A stretch of DNA of 64,000 nt from Falsirhodobacter sp. alg1 (GCF_000739715.2 NZ_BBJC02000003.1:307059-371058), one strand, 5' to 3'. Shown: positions 8,946-18,422, numbered from the stretch's first letter. The notes: a model not told the origin generated them from the sequence alone. A program made the numbers and translations.

Positions 8946-9837
8946 ATGGCGTTGTCTGGTAAATCTCGTTGATCCAGTTGCCATATAGCAGGTGGGCGTG
9001 ACTTCTCCAGTGATTGCGCGGCTTCTTGGTCGGATCATCATCCGGGTAATAGTTCACCGGCACCGCAATGGGTGTGCCGCTTTCCACGTCACGGTCGTAT
9101 TCCTGCTTCAGCGTGTCGCTGTCATATTCGAGGTGGTTGAAGACATAGAGCGCGCGGTGCGCCGGATCTTCGACCAGACAGGGGCCAACCTCATCCGAGC
9201 CGATAAGGGTGGTAAGGCCGGGATGCGCCTTGATCTGGGTTTCGTCCATTTCGGTCCAGCGGCTGACCGGAATGACCATTTCATCCGAAAACCCGCGCAG
9301 ATAGGGAGAGGTGGGTTGCAGGTTGTCATGCGGATAGCAGCCGAATGCCTTGGCCGCCAAGGGAAGCTTGGCTATGCCGTTCAGGTAATGGATCATCGCC
9401 ATTCCACCCCAGCAAACGCCAAAGGTGGAATGCACATTGGTCTGGGTCCAGTCAAAGACCTCGCGCAGTTCGTCCCAATACGTCACCTCCTCGAACGGGA
9501 GATGTTCTATCGGGGCCCCCGTGATGATCAGGCCATCGAACTTTTCATGTTTCACGTCCTGAAAGGGTCGGTAGAATTCTTCCATGTGTTCGGCAGCCGT
9601 GTTGCGCGCCTGATGTTCCGTCATGCGGATCAGCTGGAAATCGATCTGCAGCGGCGTGGCTCCGATCAGACGGGCAAACTGGTTTTCAGTCTGGATCTTT
9701 TTCGGCATCAGGTTCAGCAGCCCGATCCGCAGCGGGCGGATGTCCTGCATCTCCGCACGGCCCGGCGACATGACCATCACGCCTTCGCGGGACAGGATGT
9801 TATAGGCGGGCAGTGTTTCGGGCAGGGTGATGGGCAT
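8920..9837 (-). CDS. metA: Homoserine O-acyltransferase MetA, predicted acetyl-CoA type
   Basis: A 305-residue MetA, which activates the hydroxyl of homoserine in methionine synthesis. The catalytic Cys142 (FGVCWGGMA) and His235/Glu237 (NHLEYD) fall at the standard family positions. Residue 111 is Glu ([13 protein letters not shown]). In characterised MetA enzymes, Glu at 111 goes with acetyl-CoA use and Gly with succinyl-CoA, so this should be a homoserine O-acetyltransferase despite the MetA fold. The upstream ATPase gene ends only 26 bases away, leaving no room for a SAM riboswitch. Confidence 0.95.
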   Translation of the reverse strand: MPITLPETLPAYNILSREGVMVMSPGRAEMQDIRPLRIGLLNLMPKKIQTENQFARLIGATPLQIDFQLIRMTEHQARNTAAEHMEEFYRPFQDVKHEKFDGLIITGAPIEHLPFEEVTYWDELREVFDWTQTNVHSTFGVCWGGMAMIHYLNGIAKLPLAAKAFGCYPHDNLQPTSPYLRGFSDEMVIPVSRWTEMDETQIKAHPGLTTLIGSDEVGPCLVEDPAHRALYVFNHLEYDSDTLKQEYDRDVESGTPIAVPVNYYPDDDPTKKPRNHWRSHAHLLYGNWINEIYQTTPYDPLNIGN

Positions 9838-9863
9838 GTTGTGACCTTTCGCAGACGGCCTAT

Positions 9864-10733
9864 TTACGCCCCTGAACCGCGGTTTTCCAGAGCCTGCGCA
9901 ATCAGGGCAATAAAGCCTGCGTCATCCTTCAGATCATACACATCCTCGGCCAGCACGGTGACGCCCCATCTGGACATGGCGGCATAACGCGGCTGGCGGT
10001 GGGCCAGGGCGCGGGCATAGGTCCAACGGATGAAGTCATCCGGGTCCACCTGTGCGGGTGTCTTGCCCTTTTCCTCCAGATAGGCGGTCCAGCAGGACAG
10101 CAGGAACTGTGGCTGATAGCACATCGGTTTGGGGGCGCGGTCGAACCGGCGGACAAGCTCTTCGGTATGCGCCTCGGAGCCCTTTATCCAGACCATCAGC
10201 ATGTTCGACGACAGCTCTGTCATGACGGGATCCGAGGGGTTCTCTGCATCCACCACCTCACAGATCGAGCCGCCGGTATCGCAGATGAAGTTCGGATAGC
10301 CGTAGATTTCCTCGGCGCGGTTGATGAAGCTGGTGCTGTCCATCAACGAAGCGATCTCGGCCTTTGTGTGCTGGTTCTGGCGGTTCTGATATTCGTCAAA
10401 CGGCAGGCCGCCCTTATCCGGATTGCCGGGTTTGCCTAGGTAGGTCGACAGGGGGGAAAGATTGTCGAAGGTAATATTCGACGCGATGCTTACGGAATCG
10501 CTCATCAGCAACTCGCGCAGAAACGGGATCTTCATCGCCTCGCGCTTGAAGTTGTCGGCGATGTGTTCGCCCATGTACCGGGTGCCGATGCGGTAATCGA
10601 TGGAATAGTGGAACCACTTGCCGCTGCTACGCAGCAGGGTAGAGGCGTGGGTTTTCCCCAGGCCGGACATGCCGAACAGCAGGGCCCGTTTACGCGGGGC
10701 GTCGGTCCATTCCCGGGCGGTGGTATAGATCAT
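9864..10733 (-). CDS. P-loop ATPase of unknown function
   Basis: A 289-residue protein with a clear Walker A, GMSGLGKT, near residues 21-28, but no other domain I recognise. The rest includes [20 protein letters not shown] and a tryptophan- and aspartate-rich C-terminal half. ATG 10733 was chosen because GAGG precedes it; the reading frame also has a TTG at 10745. The EamA gene stops 12 bases upstream and metA begins 26 bases downstream, so all three may be one transcript. It could be a small-molecule kinase-like or regulatory ATPase. Confidence 0.7.
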   Translation of the reverse strand: MIYTTAREWTDAPRKRALLFGMSGLGKTHASTLLRSSGKWFHYSIDYRIGTRYMGEHIADNFKREAMKIPFLRELLMSDSVSIASNITFDNLSPLSTYLGKPGNPDKGGLPFDEYQNRQNQHTKAEIASLMDSTSFINRAEEIYGYPNFICDTGGSICEVVDAENPSDPVMTELSSNMLMVWIKGSEAHTEELVRRFDRAPKPMCYQPQFLLSCWTAYLEEKGKTPAQVDPDDFIRWTYARALAHRQPRYAAMSRWGVTVLAEDVYDLKDDAGFIALIAQALENRGSGA

Positions 10734-10745
10734 GCGATGCCTCAA

Positions 10746-11666
10746 TCAGGGAGCCTTTCGGCGGGTTATACGCGCCAGAATGCGCCCGTCCAATATCAGA
10801 AGGCCCAGAACGATCCCTGCAAAGCCTGCAAATGCGCGAAGGGGCAGCACCTCGTTCAGAACCAGCGCCCCCAGAAGCACGGCAATGGGGGCCACAAGCA
10901 GGGTGACTAGGCTGGTATTTCCTGCGCCGGCGGTCGCCATCAATCTGTAATACATAAGATAGGCCAATGCCGTCGACGGCGCGGCCAGATACAGGATGGA
11001 CAGGGCCGGTACAAAACCGGGCAGATGGGGTGCGCCTTCGGTCAGAAAGGCGAGAACGACGCTGACCGCCGCCGATGCCCCCAACATACCCGTCGCAACA
11101 ACCTGCGGGGCGGTGCGTTCACCGCCAAGGGCGATCCGCCCGATCAATCCCGATGCCGCGTAGGAGATCGCGGCGCCGATCAGCGCCAGCTGGCCCAAGG
11201 ACGTCAGGTCGAACTCGCCCAGAAGATCGGGGCCGATCACTATGACCACCCCGGCAAATCCGATCAGAACGCCCGTCAGCCTCCGTGCGCTCAGCCGTTC
11301 ATCGGCAAAGGCAATTGCAGCGAATGTCACGCCGAACAGCGCGGTCGAGGCGTTGATGATAGATGCGAGCCCGCTTGGGACCGTCTGTTCCGCCCAGGTG
11401 ATCAGGGTAAAGGGAACGACATTGTTGAAGACACCAAGGGCTGCAAATGCCAGCCATATGCGTAGTGACTGTGGCAGAGGCAGGCCGCGCCAGCGGATAT
11501 ATACGGCAAGGATCGCAAATGCCCCGAGGCAGCGGGTGGCCACGATCCAATGCGGCCCCATACCGTCAAGCGCCAGACGGATAGCCAAAAAAGAGCCGCC
11601 CCAGAATACCGCGATCAGGATCAGGCCGATCCACGCACGCGGCGAAATAACACGTTGTGCGATCAT
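10746..11666 (-). CDS. EamA/DMT family transporter
   Basis: A 306-residue inner-membrane protein with about ten hydrophobic helices arranged as two EamA repeats (first about 15-140, second about 155-290). The family exports metabolites such as amino acids and nucleotides; the substrate here is unknown. Typical features are the N-terminal FWGGSFLAIRLA and the repeated glycine/proline pattern near each half end. It sits 10 bases after a small membrane-protein gene and 12 bases before the P-loop ATPase, both on the minus strand. Confidence 0.9.
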   Translation of the reverse strand: MIAQRVISPRAWIGLILIAVFWGGSFLAIRLALDGMGPHWIVATRCLGAFAILAVYIRWRGLPLPQSLRIWLAFAALGVFNNVVPFTLITWAEQTVPSGLASIINASTALFGVTFAAIAFADERLSARRLTGVLIGFAGVVIVIGPDLLGEFDLTSLGQLALIGAAISYAASGLIGRIALGGERTAPQVVATGMLGASAAVSVVLAFLTEGAPHLPGFVPALSILYLAAPSTALAYLMYYRLMATAGAGNTSLVTLLVAPIAVLLGALVLNEVLPLRAFAGFAGIVLGLLILDGRILARITRRKAP

Positions 11667-11676
11667 CGGTGCGGTA

Positions 11677-11979
11677 TCAATTCTGTTGAAGCATCCAGTG
11701 TCCGACCGCAGCCGGACCCGGCAACGGGCCGAATGCGAGATGGAGAACCGTCAAGGTGACCGTGGCCCCCCACAACAGGACCAGCAGCATCGTCTTGCAG
11801 GCGTCATTTGCCGCCAACCGGAACATTGGTATAGGAAGCGGACCCATCCAGATTGCGCCAAGATAAACGGTATATTCAGCAGAGAGGAGCCATTGGCCGC
11901 TGCGGCGAAGAAAATCGATCATTGAAGGGTCCGAATATGGAAACCGGAAGGCACGGAGTGCGTACCATAACCACCGCAT
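11677..11979 (-). CDS. Hypothetical small membrane protein, 100 residues
   Basis: Not recognised. The product has one clear hydrophobic segment (MLLVLLWGATVTLTVLHLAFG, in part) near residues 64-84 and a weaker one before it. ATG 11979 is preferred; a TTG at 11994 would add five residues. The stop is 10 bases upstream of the EamA transporter, suggesting co-transcription. It may be an accessory membrane protein of the transporter, but that is only inference from position. Confidence 0.55.
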   Translation of the reverse strand: MRWLWYALRAFRFPYSDPSMIDFLRRSGQWLLSAEYTVYLGAIWMGPLPIPMFRLAANDACKTMLLVLLWGATVTLTVLHLAFGPLPGPAAVGHWMLQQN

Positions 11980-12100
11980 AACATGGGATTTCAAAGTGGC
12001 CTAGACCGGGCAAGGCATATTTTGAAACATCCCGCGGCCGCTTGTTTGCCTTTGGCGGTGCCAAAGCGTAAACATGATGCGTATTGCAAGGGGGTTACCG

Positions 12101-12250
12101 ATGGGCGAGACGGACACGCTGCTGGGGTATTTGTATTTCTTCGGATTCTGGTTTGTCGGGATCGTGTGCTGCGCTGCCGCATTCTTCATGCTCTGGGTTA
12201 TCTTCAGCGCATTACGCCAACGGCGGCAGGAGGGTCGGGACGGACGCTAG
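12101..12250 (+). CDS. 49-residue single-span membrane protein
   Basis: A short reading frame beginning MGETDTLLGYLYFFGFWFV. It has one hydrophobic helix at about residues 8-37 containing two adjacent cysteines, and then a basic tail (LRQRRQEGRDGR). A purine-rich ribosome site (AAGGGGG) lies about six bases before ATG 12101. The hydrophobic centre and positive cytoplasmic tail suggest a small inner-membrane protein with N-out, C-in topology. No function is recognised. It is convergent with the secreted protein gene that ends 18 bases on. Confidence 0.6.
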   Translation: MGETDTLLGYLYFFGFWFVGIVCCAAAFFMLWVIFSALRQRRQEGRDGR

Positions 12251-12268
12251 GCCCGCCCCGGAATTCGC

Positions 12269-12661
12269 TCAGCCCGGGGGCATCTGTTCACCCGCCTGGG
12301 TAACCAGTTGTGCCATCTGCTGGCAAAGCGCTGTTTCCGTGGTAGACCGTGTTTCCGCAACGGATGCGAGCGTGGTTTCCTGACCCATTGCGGAAACCGT
12401 GCCAGCTTTCCCCTTTTCATAGGCGGTGTCTGCGGCAGAGGTATCCTCGGGCGTCGGGATCATTCCCAGAAGGCGGTTCTGGACATCAAGCACCGAGGCA
12501 TCTGCCGCATCCTTGGACTGGCAGTATTCCAGAACGCCCAGCTGGTTGCGCGCTGCGGCATAGGCATCATCCATCGAAAGTTGCGGCGTTTCGGTCTGCG
12601 CCGCAGCCGCGCCGGCCAATAGGGCCGAAGCGATCATCGTTGTGGCGAATGTCTTTTTCAT
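12269..12661 (-). CDS. Secreted protein, 'pore-forming ESAT-6' annotated family
   Basis: A 130-residue exported protein with a Sec signal (MKKTFATTMIASALLAGAAA, cut after AAAQ). The mature part has the pattern ARNQLGVLEYCQ, MIPTPEDTSAADTAYEKG and ETALCQQMAQLV, which resembles a Rhodobacterales family commonly labelled pore-forming ESAT-6; I know of no evidence for that activity. Two cysteines could form a disulfide in the periplasm. ATG 12661 was chosen because it begins the signal peptide and has a purine-rich site before it. Confidence 0.7.
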   Translation of the reverse strand: MKKTFATTMIASALLAGAAAAQTETPQLSMDDAYAAARNQLGVLEYCQSKDAADASVLDVQNRLLGMIPTPEDTSAADTAYEKGKAGTVSAMGQETTLASVAETRSTTETALCQQMAQLVTQAGEQMPPG

Positions 12662-12744
12662 AGGAATGTTCCTTGTGGTCTTCCGTAACACCCCGAACGC
12701 TAAAAACATGCGTGGAGGGCCACAAGGTCAGGGGGCAGGCGTCG

Positions 12745-12770
12745 GCGGTTTCCAGCGGTCCGGAAACCGC
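12745..12770 (-). terminator. Hairpin downstream of the liv operon
   Basis: A 9-bp perfect stem (GCGGTTTCC / GGAAACCGC) with an 8-base loop lies 24 bases after the livM stop. There is no clear T run, so it may be a weak terminator or a 3'-end stabilising hairpin. Confidence 0.5.
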
Positions 12771-12794
12771 TGAAGGTGCGGAAACCCGCGCGGA

Positions 12795-14084
12795 TCAGCG
12801 TTCGGGAAGCAGACCGCGCGGGTTGAACCGCAACACCAGCAGCAGGATGACGCCCATGGTCAGAAGCCGGATATGGGCGACGCCATCCTGCAGGTGTGCC
12901 TTGAGCCAGCCATCCGACAGGGCATCGGTCAGCGTTGACAGGGCGGCCGTGCCAATCGGCTCTACCATGACCCAAAGCCACCAGATGATGAAACCGCCCA
13001 GCATGGCGCCCCAGTTGTTGCCGGACCCGCCGACAATGACCATGACCCAGATCAGGAAGGTATACCGCAGCGGTTGATAGCTTGATGGCGTGAGTTGCGC
13101 ATCAAGCGTGGTCATCATTGCACCGGCAAGGCCGATAACCGCAGATCCGATGATGAAGATCTGGAGGTGACGTGCCTTTACGTCCTTGCCCATGGCTGAG
13201 GCCGCAATCTCGTTGTCGCGGATTGCCCGCATCATACGCCCCCAGGGGGAGCGGAGCGCCAGTTCCGCCAGCAGCATGATCCCGGCCAGTACGAGGCCGA
13301 AAAGGCCTAGATAGCACAGCTTCACCACGATGGAGGAGGCCGTGACGGGATCGAAGCCATGCCTTACCACCCAGGCTACGAAATCCGGATCCTGTTGCAA
13401 ATTCACTTCGTAGGGGACGGGGCGGGGCAGGCCGATCACGTTCTTCACGCCCCGTGACATCCATTCTTCGTTCCGCATGACCGACAGGATGATTTCTGCA
13501 ATCCCGAGCGTGGCAATCGCAAGATAATCCGAACGCAGGCCGAGGGCGGTTTTGCCGATAGCCCATGCAGCCCCGGCCGCAAGGATTGCCCCGACGGGCC
13601 AGGCCAGCAGCACCGGCAACCCCAGACCGCCGATGTTCCCCTCCAGCGTCGGGCGGATGGATTCGACACCTTCGACACCTGCATCGAAAATGATGCGGAA
13701 GATGATGGCGCCGACAATCAGGCAGGCCGCCAGCAGCCAGTAACGGATCTTGCCCGTGGTGCGGAGCCACAGGATGCGCGCCAGAACGATTACCGCCACC
13801 GCAAAGATCAATGCGCCCAGAATGCGCCAGCCCCCTGCGGCCATCGCACCCTGTACCGGGGATGTCGACGTCAGCACGACGCCCAATCCGCCCAGGGCAG
13901 CAAAACCCATGACCCCGACGTTGAACAGGCCCGCATAGCCCCACTGCATATTGAGCCCGATGGCCATGATCGCAGAGATCACGGCCATGTTGAGGATACC
14001 CAGAGCAGAGTTCCAGCTTTGCAGGGCGCCGGTCAGAATGAACAGGGCCGCGACCAGTGCAAACAGAAGAACATTTCGCATCAT
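12795..14084 (-). CDS. livM: Branched-chain amino-acid-type ABC permease LivM
   Basis: A 429-residue membrane protein, longer than E. coli LivM mainly through extra hydrophobic segments in the N-terminal half. The LivM core is at the C-terminal side, including the conserved stretch RSPWGRMMRAIRDNEIAASA and GLFNVGVMGFAALGG. It forms the channel with LivH. It is the last gene of the minus-strand order binding protein-livG-livF-livH-livM and overlaps the livH stop by four bases. Confidence 0.93.
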   Translation of the reverse strand: MMRNVLLFALVAALFILTGALQSWNSALGILNMAVISAIMAIGLNMQWGYAGLFNVGVMGFAALGGLGVVLTSTSPVQGAMAAGGWRILGALIFAVAVIVLARILWLRTTGKIRYWLLAACLIVGAIIFRIIFDAGVEGVESIRPTLEGNIGGLGLPVLLAWPVGAILAAGAAWAIGKTALGLRSDYLAIATLGIAEIILSVMRNEEWMSRGVKNVIGLPRPVPYEVNLQQDPDFVAWVVRHGFDPVTASSIVVKLCYLGLFGLVLAGIMLLAELALRSPWGRMMRAIRDNEIAASAMGKDVKARHLQIFIIGSAVIGLAGAMMTTLDAQLTPSSYQPLRYTFLIWVMVIVGGSGNNWGAMLGGFIIWWLWVMVEPIGTAALSTLTDALSDGWLKAHLQDGVAHIRLLTMGVILLLVLRFNPRGLLPER

Positions 14085-15091
14085 ACCGATTTCCCGCGGA
14101 ATAGGCCTGTCGGACGCACCAGAAGCACCAGAACCAGTAGGGCAAAGCTGACGGCGAATTTATAATCTGTGGAAAGAAGCTGGGCCAATCCATCGGGGGC
14201 CAGCGCTTCTGGGAGGACGTAGGTTGCGACCTTTTTCCACGCATAGGTGATCCCGACCTCGCTGAACGCGATCAGGAACCCGCCGGCCACCGCGCCAAGC
14301 GGGCTGCCGAGGCCACCAACCACCGCGGCTGCGAAAATCGGCAGCAACAGCTGGAAATAGGTGAACGCCTTGAAGCTTTTGTCCAACCCGTACAGCACGC
14401 CCGCCGTTGTGGCCAATGCCGCAACGATGATCCATGTCAGCCGGACGACCCGTTCGGGATTGATCCCGGACAGACGGGCCAGATCCTCATTATCGGCAAA
14501 GGCCCGCATGGATTTTCCGGTACGCGTGCGGTTCAGGAACCAGAACAGCAAGGCCATGGCCACGCCGGCCACCACAAGCGTGATGATCTGCGTCATCCGG
14601 ATTGCCAGCCCTTCGTCAAGGCCGGTCGCATCACGGAAATCGCGCGCCGTCACCAGAAAGCGCTCTCCATCCGCAAAGGAGATGTCGTCCACACCGATCA
14701 CGAAACGGACCACGCCATTCATCACAAACATCACCCCGAGCGAGGCCATGGTCATGATGATCGGCGCGGCACGATTCTTGCGGTAAAAACGGTAAACGGC
14801 ACGGTCCGTCGCCAAAGCGAACAGCGCGGTTCCGGCAATCCCGACCGGCAGGGCCAGAAGCGCGGTGGGCAGGGGGCCAAAGCCGATGCCTGCCGCCTGA
14901 AGCCCCCATGTGGCCAGAATGGTCACCATGGTCCCGAAGGCCATCGTATCACCATGCGCAAAGTTCGAAAAACGCAGCAGCCCGTAAACAAGCGTTACCC
15001 CAAGCGCGCCAAGCGCCAGCTGCGCCCCGTAGGCAAGCGCCGGGATGACGACGAAGTTTGCGAGAACGACCATGGCATTGAGGAAATCCAT
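14081..15091 (-). CDS. livH: Branched-chain amino-acid-type ABC permease LivH
   Basis: A 336-residue inner-membrane protein with about eight hydrophobic helices. Hallmarks are LGVTLVYGLLRFSNFAHGDT near the N terminus and a C-terminal GGLGSPLGAVAGGFL. LivH and LivM form the translocation pore of HAAT-type importers. It starts three bases after the livF stop and overlaps livM by four bases, so it is in the middle of a coupled operon. Confidence 0.94.
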   Translation of the reverse strand: MDFLNAMVVLANFVVIPALAYGAQLALGALGVTLVYGLLRFSNFAHGDTMAFGTMVTILATWGLQAAGIGFGPLPTALLALPVGIAGTALFALATDRAVYRFYRKNRAAPIIMTMASLGVMFVMNGVVRFVIGVDDISFADGERFLVTARDFRDATGLDEGLAIRMTQIITLVVAGVAMALLFWFLNRTRTGKSMRAFADNEDLARLSGINPERVVRLTWIIVAALATTAGVLYGLDKSFKAFTYFQLLLPIFAAAVVGGLGSPLGAVAGGFLIAFSEVGITYAWKKVATYVLPEALAPDGLAQLLSTDYKFAVSFALLVLVLLVRPTGLFRGKSV

Positions 15092-15094
15092 CGC

Positions 15095-15805
15095 TCAGCC
15101 TCCCAAAAAGCTGCGGCGGACATCGGGATCGGCCATAAGGGCCGCGCCGGTATCGGTGAAACGGTTCTCGCCCTGCACCAGCACGTACCCACGGTGCGCG
15201 ATTTCCAGCGCCTGCCGTGCGTTCTGTTCGACCATCATGATCGAAATGCCTGTGCGGGCAATTTCCACGATGCGGTCGAACAATTCATCCATCACGATGG
15301 GGGAAACACCGGCAGTCGGTTCGTCCAGCATCAGCACGCGTGGCTCGGTCATCAGGGCGCGCCCGACGGCAACCTGCTGACGCTGCCCACCCGACAGCTC
15401 GCCCGCCGGTTGATGGCGCTTGGTCGCAAGAACTGGAAACAGGTAATACACCATTTCCAATGTGGCATGGATATTATCCCGTCGCAGGAATGCACCCATT
15501 TCCAGATTTTCCTGCACCGTCATGGAGGTGAAGATATTATGGGTCTGCGGCACGAAGGCCATCCCCAGTGGCACACGGTCCTGCGGCGACAGGGCGGTGA
15601 TATCCTGCCCGTTGAGCATGACCGAGCCGCTGCGCAGCGACATCATGCCGAACATCGCCTTCATTGCGGTGGATTTTCCGGCTCCATTGGGACCGACAAT
15701 CACCGCAATCTCTCCGCGCTGGACGGAAATGGTGCAGCCGTTCAGGATATTGGCGGCGCCATAGCCGCCGACCATGGATTGACCAATCAACAGGGGTTCA
15801 GACAT
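15095..15805 (-). CDS. livF: Branched-chain amino-acid-type ABC ATPase LivF
   Basis: A 236-residue ATPase. It carries Walker A GPNGAGKST, signature LSGGQRQQ and Walker B LMLDEP. ATG 15805 (MSEPLLIGQ) gives the usual LivF length and overlaps the livG stop by eight bases; an upstream ATG at 15835 would lie well inside livG. It pairs with LivG to drive the importer. Confidence 0.94.
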   Translation of the reverse strand: MSEPLLIGQSMVGGYGAANILNGCTISVQRGEIAVIVGPNGAGKSTAMKAMFGMMSLRSGSVMLNGQDITALSPQDRVPLGMAFVPQTHNIFTSMTVQENLEMGAFLRRDNIHATLEMVYYLFPVLATKRHQPAGELSGGQRQQVAVGRALMTEPRVLMLDEPTAGVSPIVMDELFDRIVEIARTGISIMMVEQNARQALEIAHRGYVLVQGENRFTDTGAALMADPDVRRSFLGG

Positions 15806-16574
15806 TGACGGTACCTGCCTTGCGACCTGTTCCAAGATAGGCTTCGATCACGGCCTCGTTCTGCAGGATATTGTCAGGTGTGTCTTCAGCCAGAACCCGG
15901 CCTGCGGCCATCACGATAACCGGATCGCAGATGCGACCAATGAAATCCATATCATGCTCGATCACACAAAAGGTGTAGCCGCGTTCGCGGTTCAAACGCT
16001 GGATCGCATCGGCAATGGTGTTCAGCAGGGTGCGGTTCACACCCGCGCCGACCTCGTCGAGAAACACGATACGGGCATCGGCCATCATGGTGCGGCCCAG
16101 TTCCACCAGCTTTTTCTGACCGCCCGAAATATTTGCGGCCTTTTCATCGGCAATATGGCTGATGGTCAGGAATTCCAGAACCTCATCGGCCTTGTCGCGC
16201 AGGCGGCGCTCATCCTTGGCGATGCGCCCCCGCTGGAACCACGTGGCCCAAAGCGATTCCCCCGCTTGCGGCGGCACCATCATCAGGTTCTCGCGCACGG
16301 TCATGGACCCGAATTCATGTGCGATCTGGAAGGTCCGAAGCAGACCCTTGGCATAAAGCGCATGGGGCGGAAGGCCGGTAACATCCTCCCCCGCCAGCAT
16401 GACCTTGCCCGATGTCGGGGGCAATCTGCCCGCCAGAACATTGAATAAAGTGGATTTCCCCGCGCCATTCGGGCCGATCAGACCTGTGATCGACCCTTGG
16501 CGAATGGTCAGGGAAACGCCATCAACCGCCCGGAACGAACCGAAATGACGGTGCAGATTTTCGACCCGTATCAT
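15798..16574 (-). CDS. livG: Branched-chain amino-acid-type ABC ATPase LivG
   Basis: A 258-residue ATPase with Walker A GPNGAGKST, signature ISGGQKKL and Walker B IVFLDE. The C-terminal VIEHDMDFIGRICDPVIVM is typical of LivG. ATG 16574 (MIRVENLHRHFG) was chosen because it is the normal family start and lies 28 bases after the binding-protein stop. The longer reading runs into the preceding gene and is not plausible. Confidence 0.94.
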   Translation of the reverse strand: MIRVENLHRHFGSFRAVDGVSLTIRQGSITGLIGPNGAGKSTLFNVLAGRLPPTSGKVMLAGEDVTGLPPHALYAKGLLRTFQIAHEFGSMTVRENLMMVPPQAGESLWATWFQRGRIAKDERRLRDKADEVLEFLTISHIADEKAANISGGQKKLVELGRTMMADARIVFLDEVGAGVNRTLLNTIADAIQRLNRERGYTFCVIEHDMDFIGRICDPVIVMAAGRVLAEDTPDNILQNEAVIEAYLGTGRKAGTVNV

Positions 16575-16602
16575 CCGGTTCCCTTGTTCCGTGCCGGCAG
16601 TA

Positions 16603-17787
16603 TCAGCGGAAGCCGACTGTCTTGGCTTCGCCATCCTCGATGTCGTACTCGCGGAATGTCCCGCGGCTTTCGCCCGGCTCCACGAATTCGACGTTTGTCG
16701 CGCCCACATAATCGATGTCCACGCCATCAGCCAGAAGCTTCAGCGCCTTTCCCAGTTCACCCGGATTGATTTTTTCGCCGGGGGCATTGGCCACATCGAA
16801 CACATGCGACTTGAACGCTTGCGGGTCGGAGGATTTTGCAGCCTGCATCGCCAGAAGGATCAGGGCCGCCGCATCGTAGCTTTCGCCGGCGTAAACCGCG
16901 GTGCCGTCCAGTCCGGCATCCGATGCGAGGGTCTGGAACGCGGTCGCATTGTCACCATCGGCGGAAGGAACGTCGCCAAAGGATCCGTCCAGATCATCAC
17001 CGAATGTCTCCAGCAGAGAGTCTCCGTACATGCCATCGGGGAAATAGAATGTATCGAAGGCGCCGGTATCCAATGCGCCCTGCACGATGCCACGGCCACC
17101 CTGATCGACATAGCCTGCCACGACCAGAATTTCACCACCCGCCGAGGCGAGGGCCGCAATTTCAGCCGAGTAGTCCGCCTTGCCGTCATCATGCGACGAC
17201 TGGATGGTGACCTCGCCCCCCTTTGCCTCAAAGGCGGTCGCAAAGCTGTTGGCAAGGCCATTGCCGTAATCGCTGTTGGTGTAGGTGACAGCCGCGCTCT
17301 TGATGCCGCGCTCACTGATGATGTCGGCCATGATTTCGCCCTGGCGCGCATCCGAGGGCGCCGTGCGGAAGAAGAGGCCGTCATCCTCGGTATGCGACAA
17401 ACCGGGTGAGGTTGACGAGGGGGAGATCATGACGATGCCGTTCGGGCGTGCCACGTTTTGCAGGATGGCCGATGACACACCGGAGCAATCCGCGCCGACG
17501 ATTGCCTTTACCTTGTCCGATGTTACCAGACGCTCTGCAGCAGCAGCCGCCGCCGTGGCATCCACACATGTGGAATCGGCGCGGACCGCAGTGACGGTGG
17601 AATTGTCCAAAAGTGCGCCGGATTCGGTCACTTCGGTCATCGCCATTTCGGCCCCTGCGGCCATGGCGGGCGTGATCGATTCCAGAGGGCCTGTGAATCC
17701 GAAGATGATTCCCAGTTTGATATCCTCTGCTTGTGCAGAGCCGGCAATCAAAGCTGCCATCGCTGTGGCTGTCAGAAAACGCGTCAT
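16603..17787 (-). CDS. ABC importer periplasmic binding protein, LivJ/K type
   Basis: A 394-residue type I periplasmic binding protein. The signal peptide is MTRFLTATAMAALIAGSAQA, followed by EDIKLGIIFGFTGPLE, the usual first strand and ligand loop of the family. It is the first gene of the liv-type operon and provides substrate specificity. The ligand may be a branched-chain amino acid, amide or another small acid; the family cannot be narrowed from sequence alone. ATG 17787 starts the signal exactly; a TTG three bases upstream is unlikely. Confidence 0.92.
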   Translation of the reverse strand: MTRFLTATAMAALIAGSAQAEDIKLGIIFGFTGPLESITPAMAAGAEMAMTEVTESGALLDNSTVTAVRADSTCVDATAAAAAAERLVTSDKVKAIVGADCSGVSSAILQNVARPNGIVMISPSSTSPGLSHTEDDGLFFRTAPSDARQGEIMADIISERGIKSAAVTYTNSDYGNGLANSFATAFEAKGGEVTIQSSHDDGKADYSAEIAALASAGGEILVVAGYVDQGGRGIVQGALDTGAFDTFYFPDGMYGDSLLETFGDDLDGSFGDVPSADGDNATAFQTLASDAGLDGTAVYAGESYDAAALILLAMQAAKSSDPQAFKSHVFDVANAPGEKINPGELGKALKLLADGVDIDYVGATNVEFVEPGESRGTFREYDIEDGEAKTVGFR

Positions 17788-18095
17788 CAATCTCTCCGAT
17801 CAAACATTCACGAAACCGTAATCAAGCCGCAGTTACAAGGGAAGCCCCAACACACACAGGCTTTGCAGATTAAGAAAGTGCTAAGGACGATGGCGCGCAA
17901 ACCTTGATCGCTCGGACACCGGCCTTATATGCCAACCGTGATTAAAGCGATTATGACTGAATTGTGTATGCGATGCGGCCCGTCATGCAGTATACGCATG
18001 GCAGGCGTTCCAAATTGGAAGTCCTAATGAGACGTTAATGGGATTAAGCCCACGAGACGCCAGAAACCGCAAGAGCAAGAACAGGAAAAAAAGCG
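17788..18095. other. Divergent intergenic region between liv operon and DUF6280 gene
   Basis: This 308-base region has no convincing reading frame. It must hold the promoters of both divergent transcripts. A possible plus-strand promoter is TTGATC at 17904-17909 with TATATG at 17926-17931 (16-base gap), which would give a leader of about 160 bases. I see no recognisable riboswitch. Confidence 0.5.
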
Positions 18096-18422
18096 ATGGC
18101 CGATTTTGTTGACAGCACTGCGTTCAACTTTGAGCAGGGGCAACGTGCCCGCAAGCTCTTTGCCGCAGTTGTGCTCGCCGCGTTGGATGATGCGATTGCG
18201 GATGACAAGAAATATGGAAATGGCCCCGACCAGATTGCCCGTTGGGCGCGGTCGCGTGATGGCCGTGAGGTATTGTCCTGCTCGGGGATCGACCCGAACG
18301 AGCGCGTTGTGAAGGGCTTGATGGAGTTCGTTGCCAAAGGTGTACGGACATCCGTTGCGCTATCGCGCGAGGAAAGCGAACGCCGCAATGCGGCGGAACT
18401 GGATCAGGCAGAAGCTGCCTGA
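18096..18422 (+). CDS. DUF6280 family protein
   Basis: A 108-residue soluble protein beginning MADFVDSTAFNFEQGQRARK, with a central KYGNGPDQIARWARSRDGRE. It resembles a short, highly conserved Rhodobacterales family (DUF6280, to my memory). No catalytic motif is seen. It has a purine-rich site before ATG 18096 and is monocistronic, with its own terminator just downstream. Function is unknown. Confidence 0.72.
   Translation: MADFVDSTAFNFEQGQRARKLFAAVVLAALDDAIADDKKYGNGPDQIARWARSRDGREVLSCSGIDPNERVVKGLMEFVAKGVRTSVALSREESERRNAAELDQAEAA

Noticed and set aside
9838..9863. SAM riboswitch ahead of metA
   Set aside because: Only 26 bases separate metA from the preceding gene, too little for any SAM riboswitch class.
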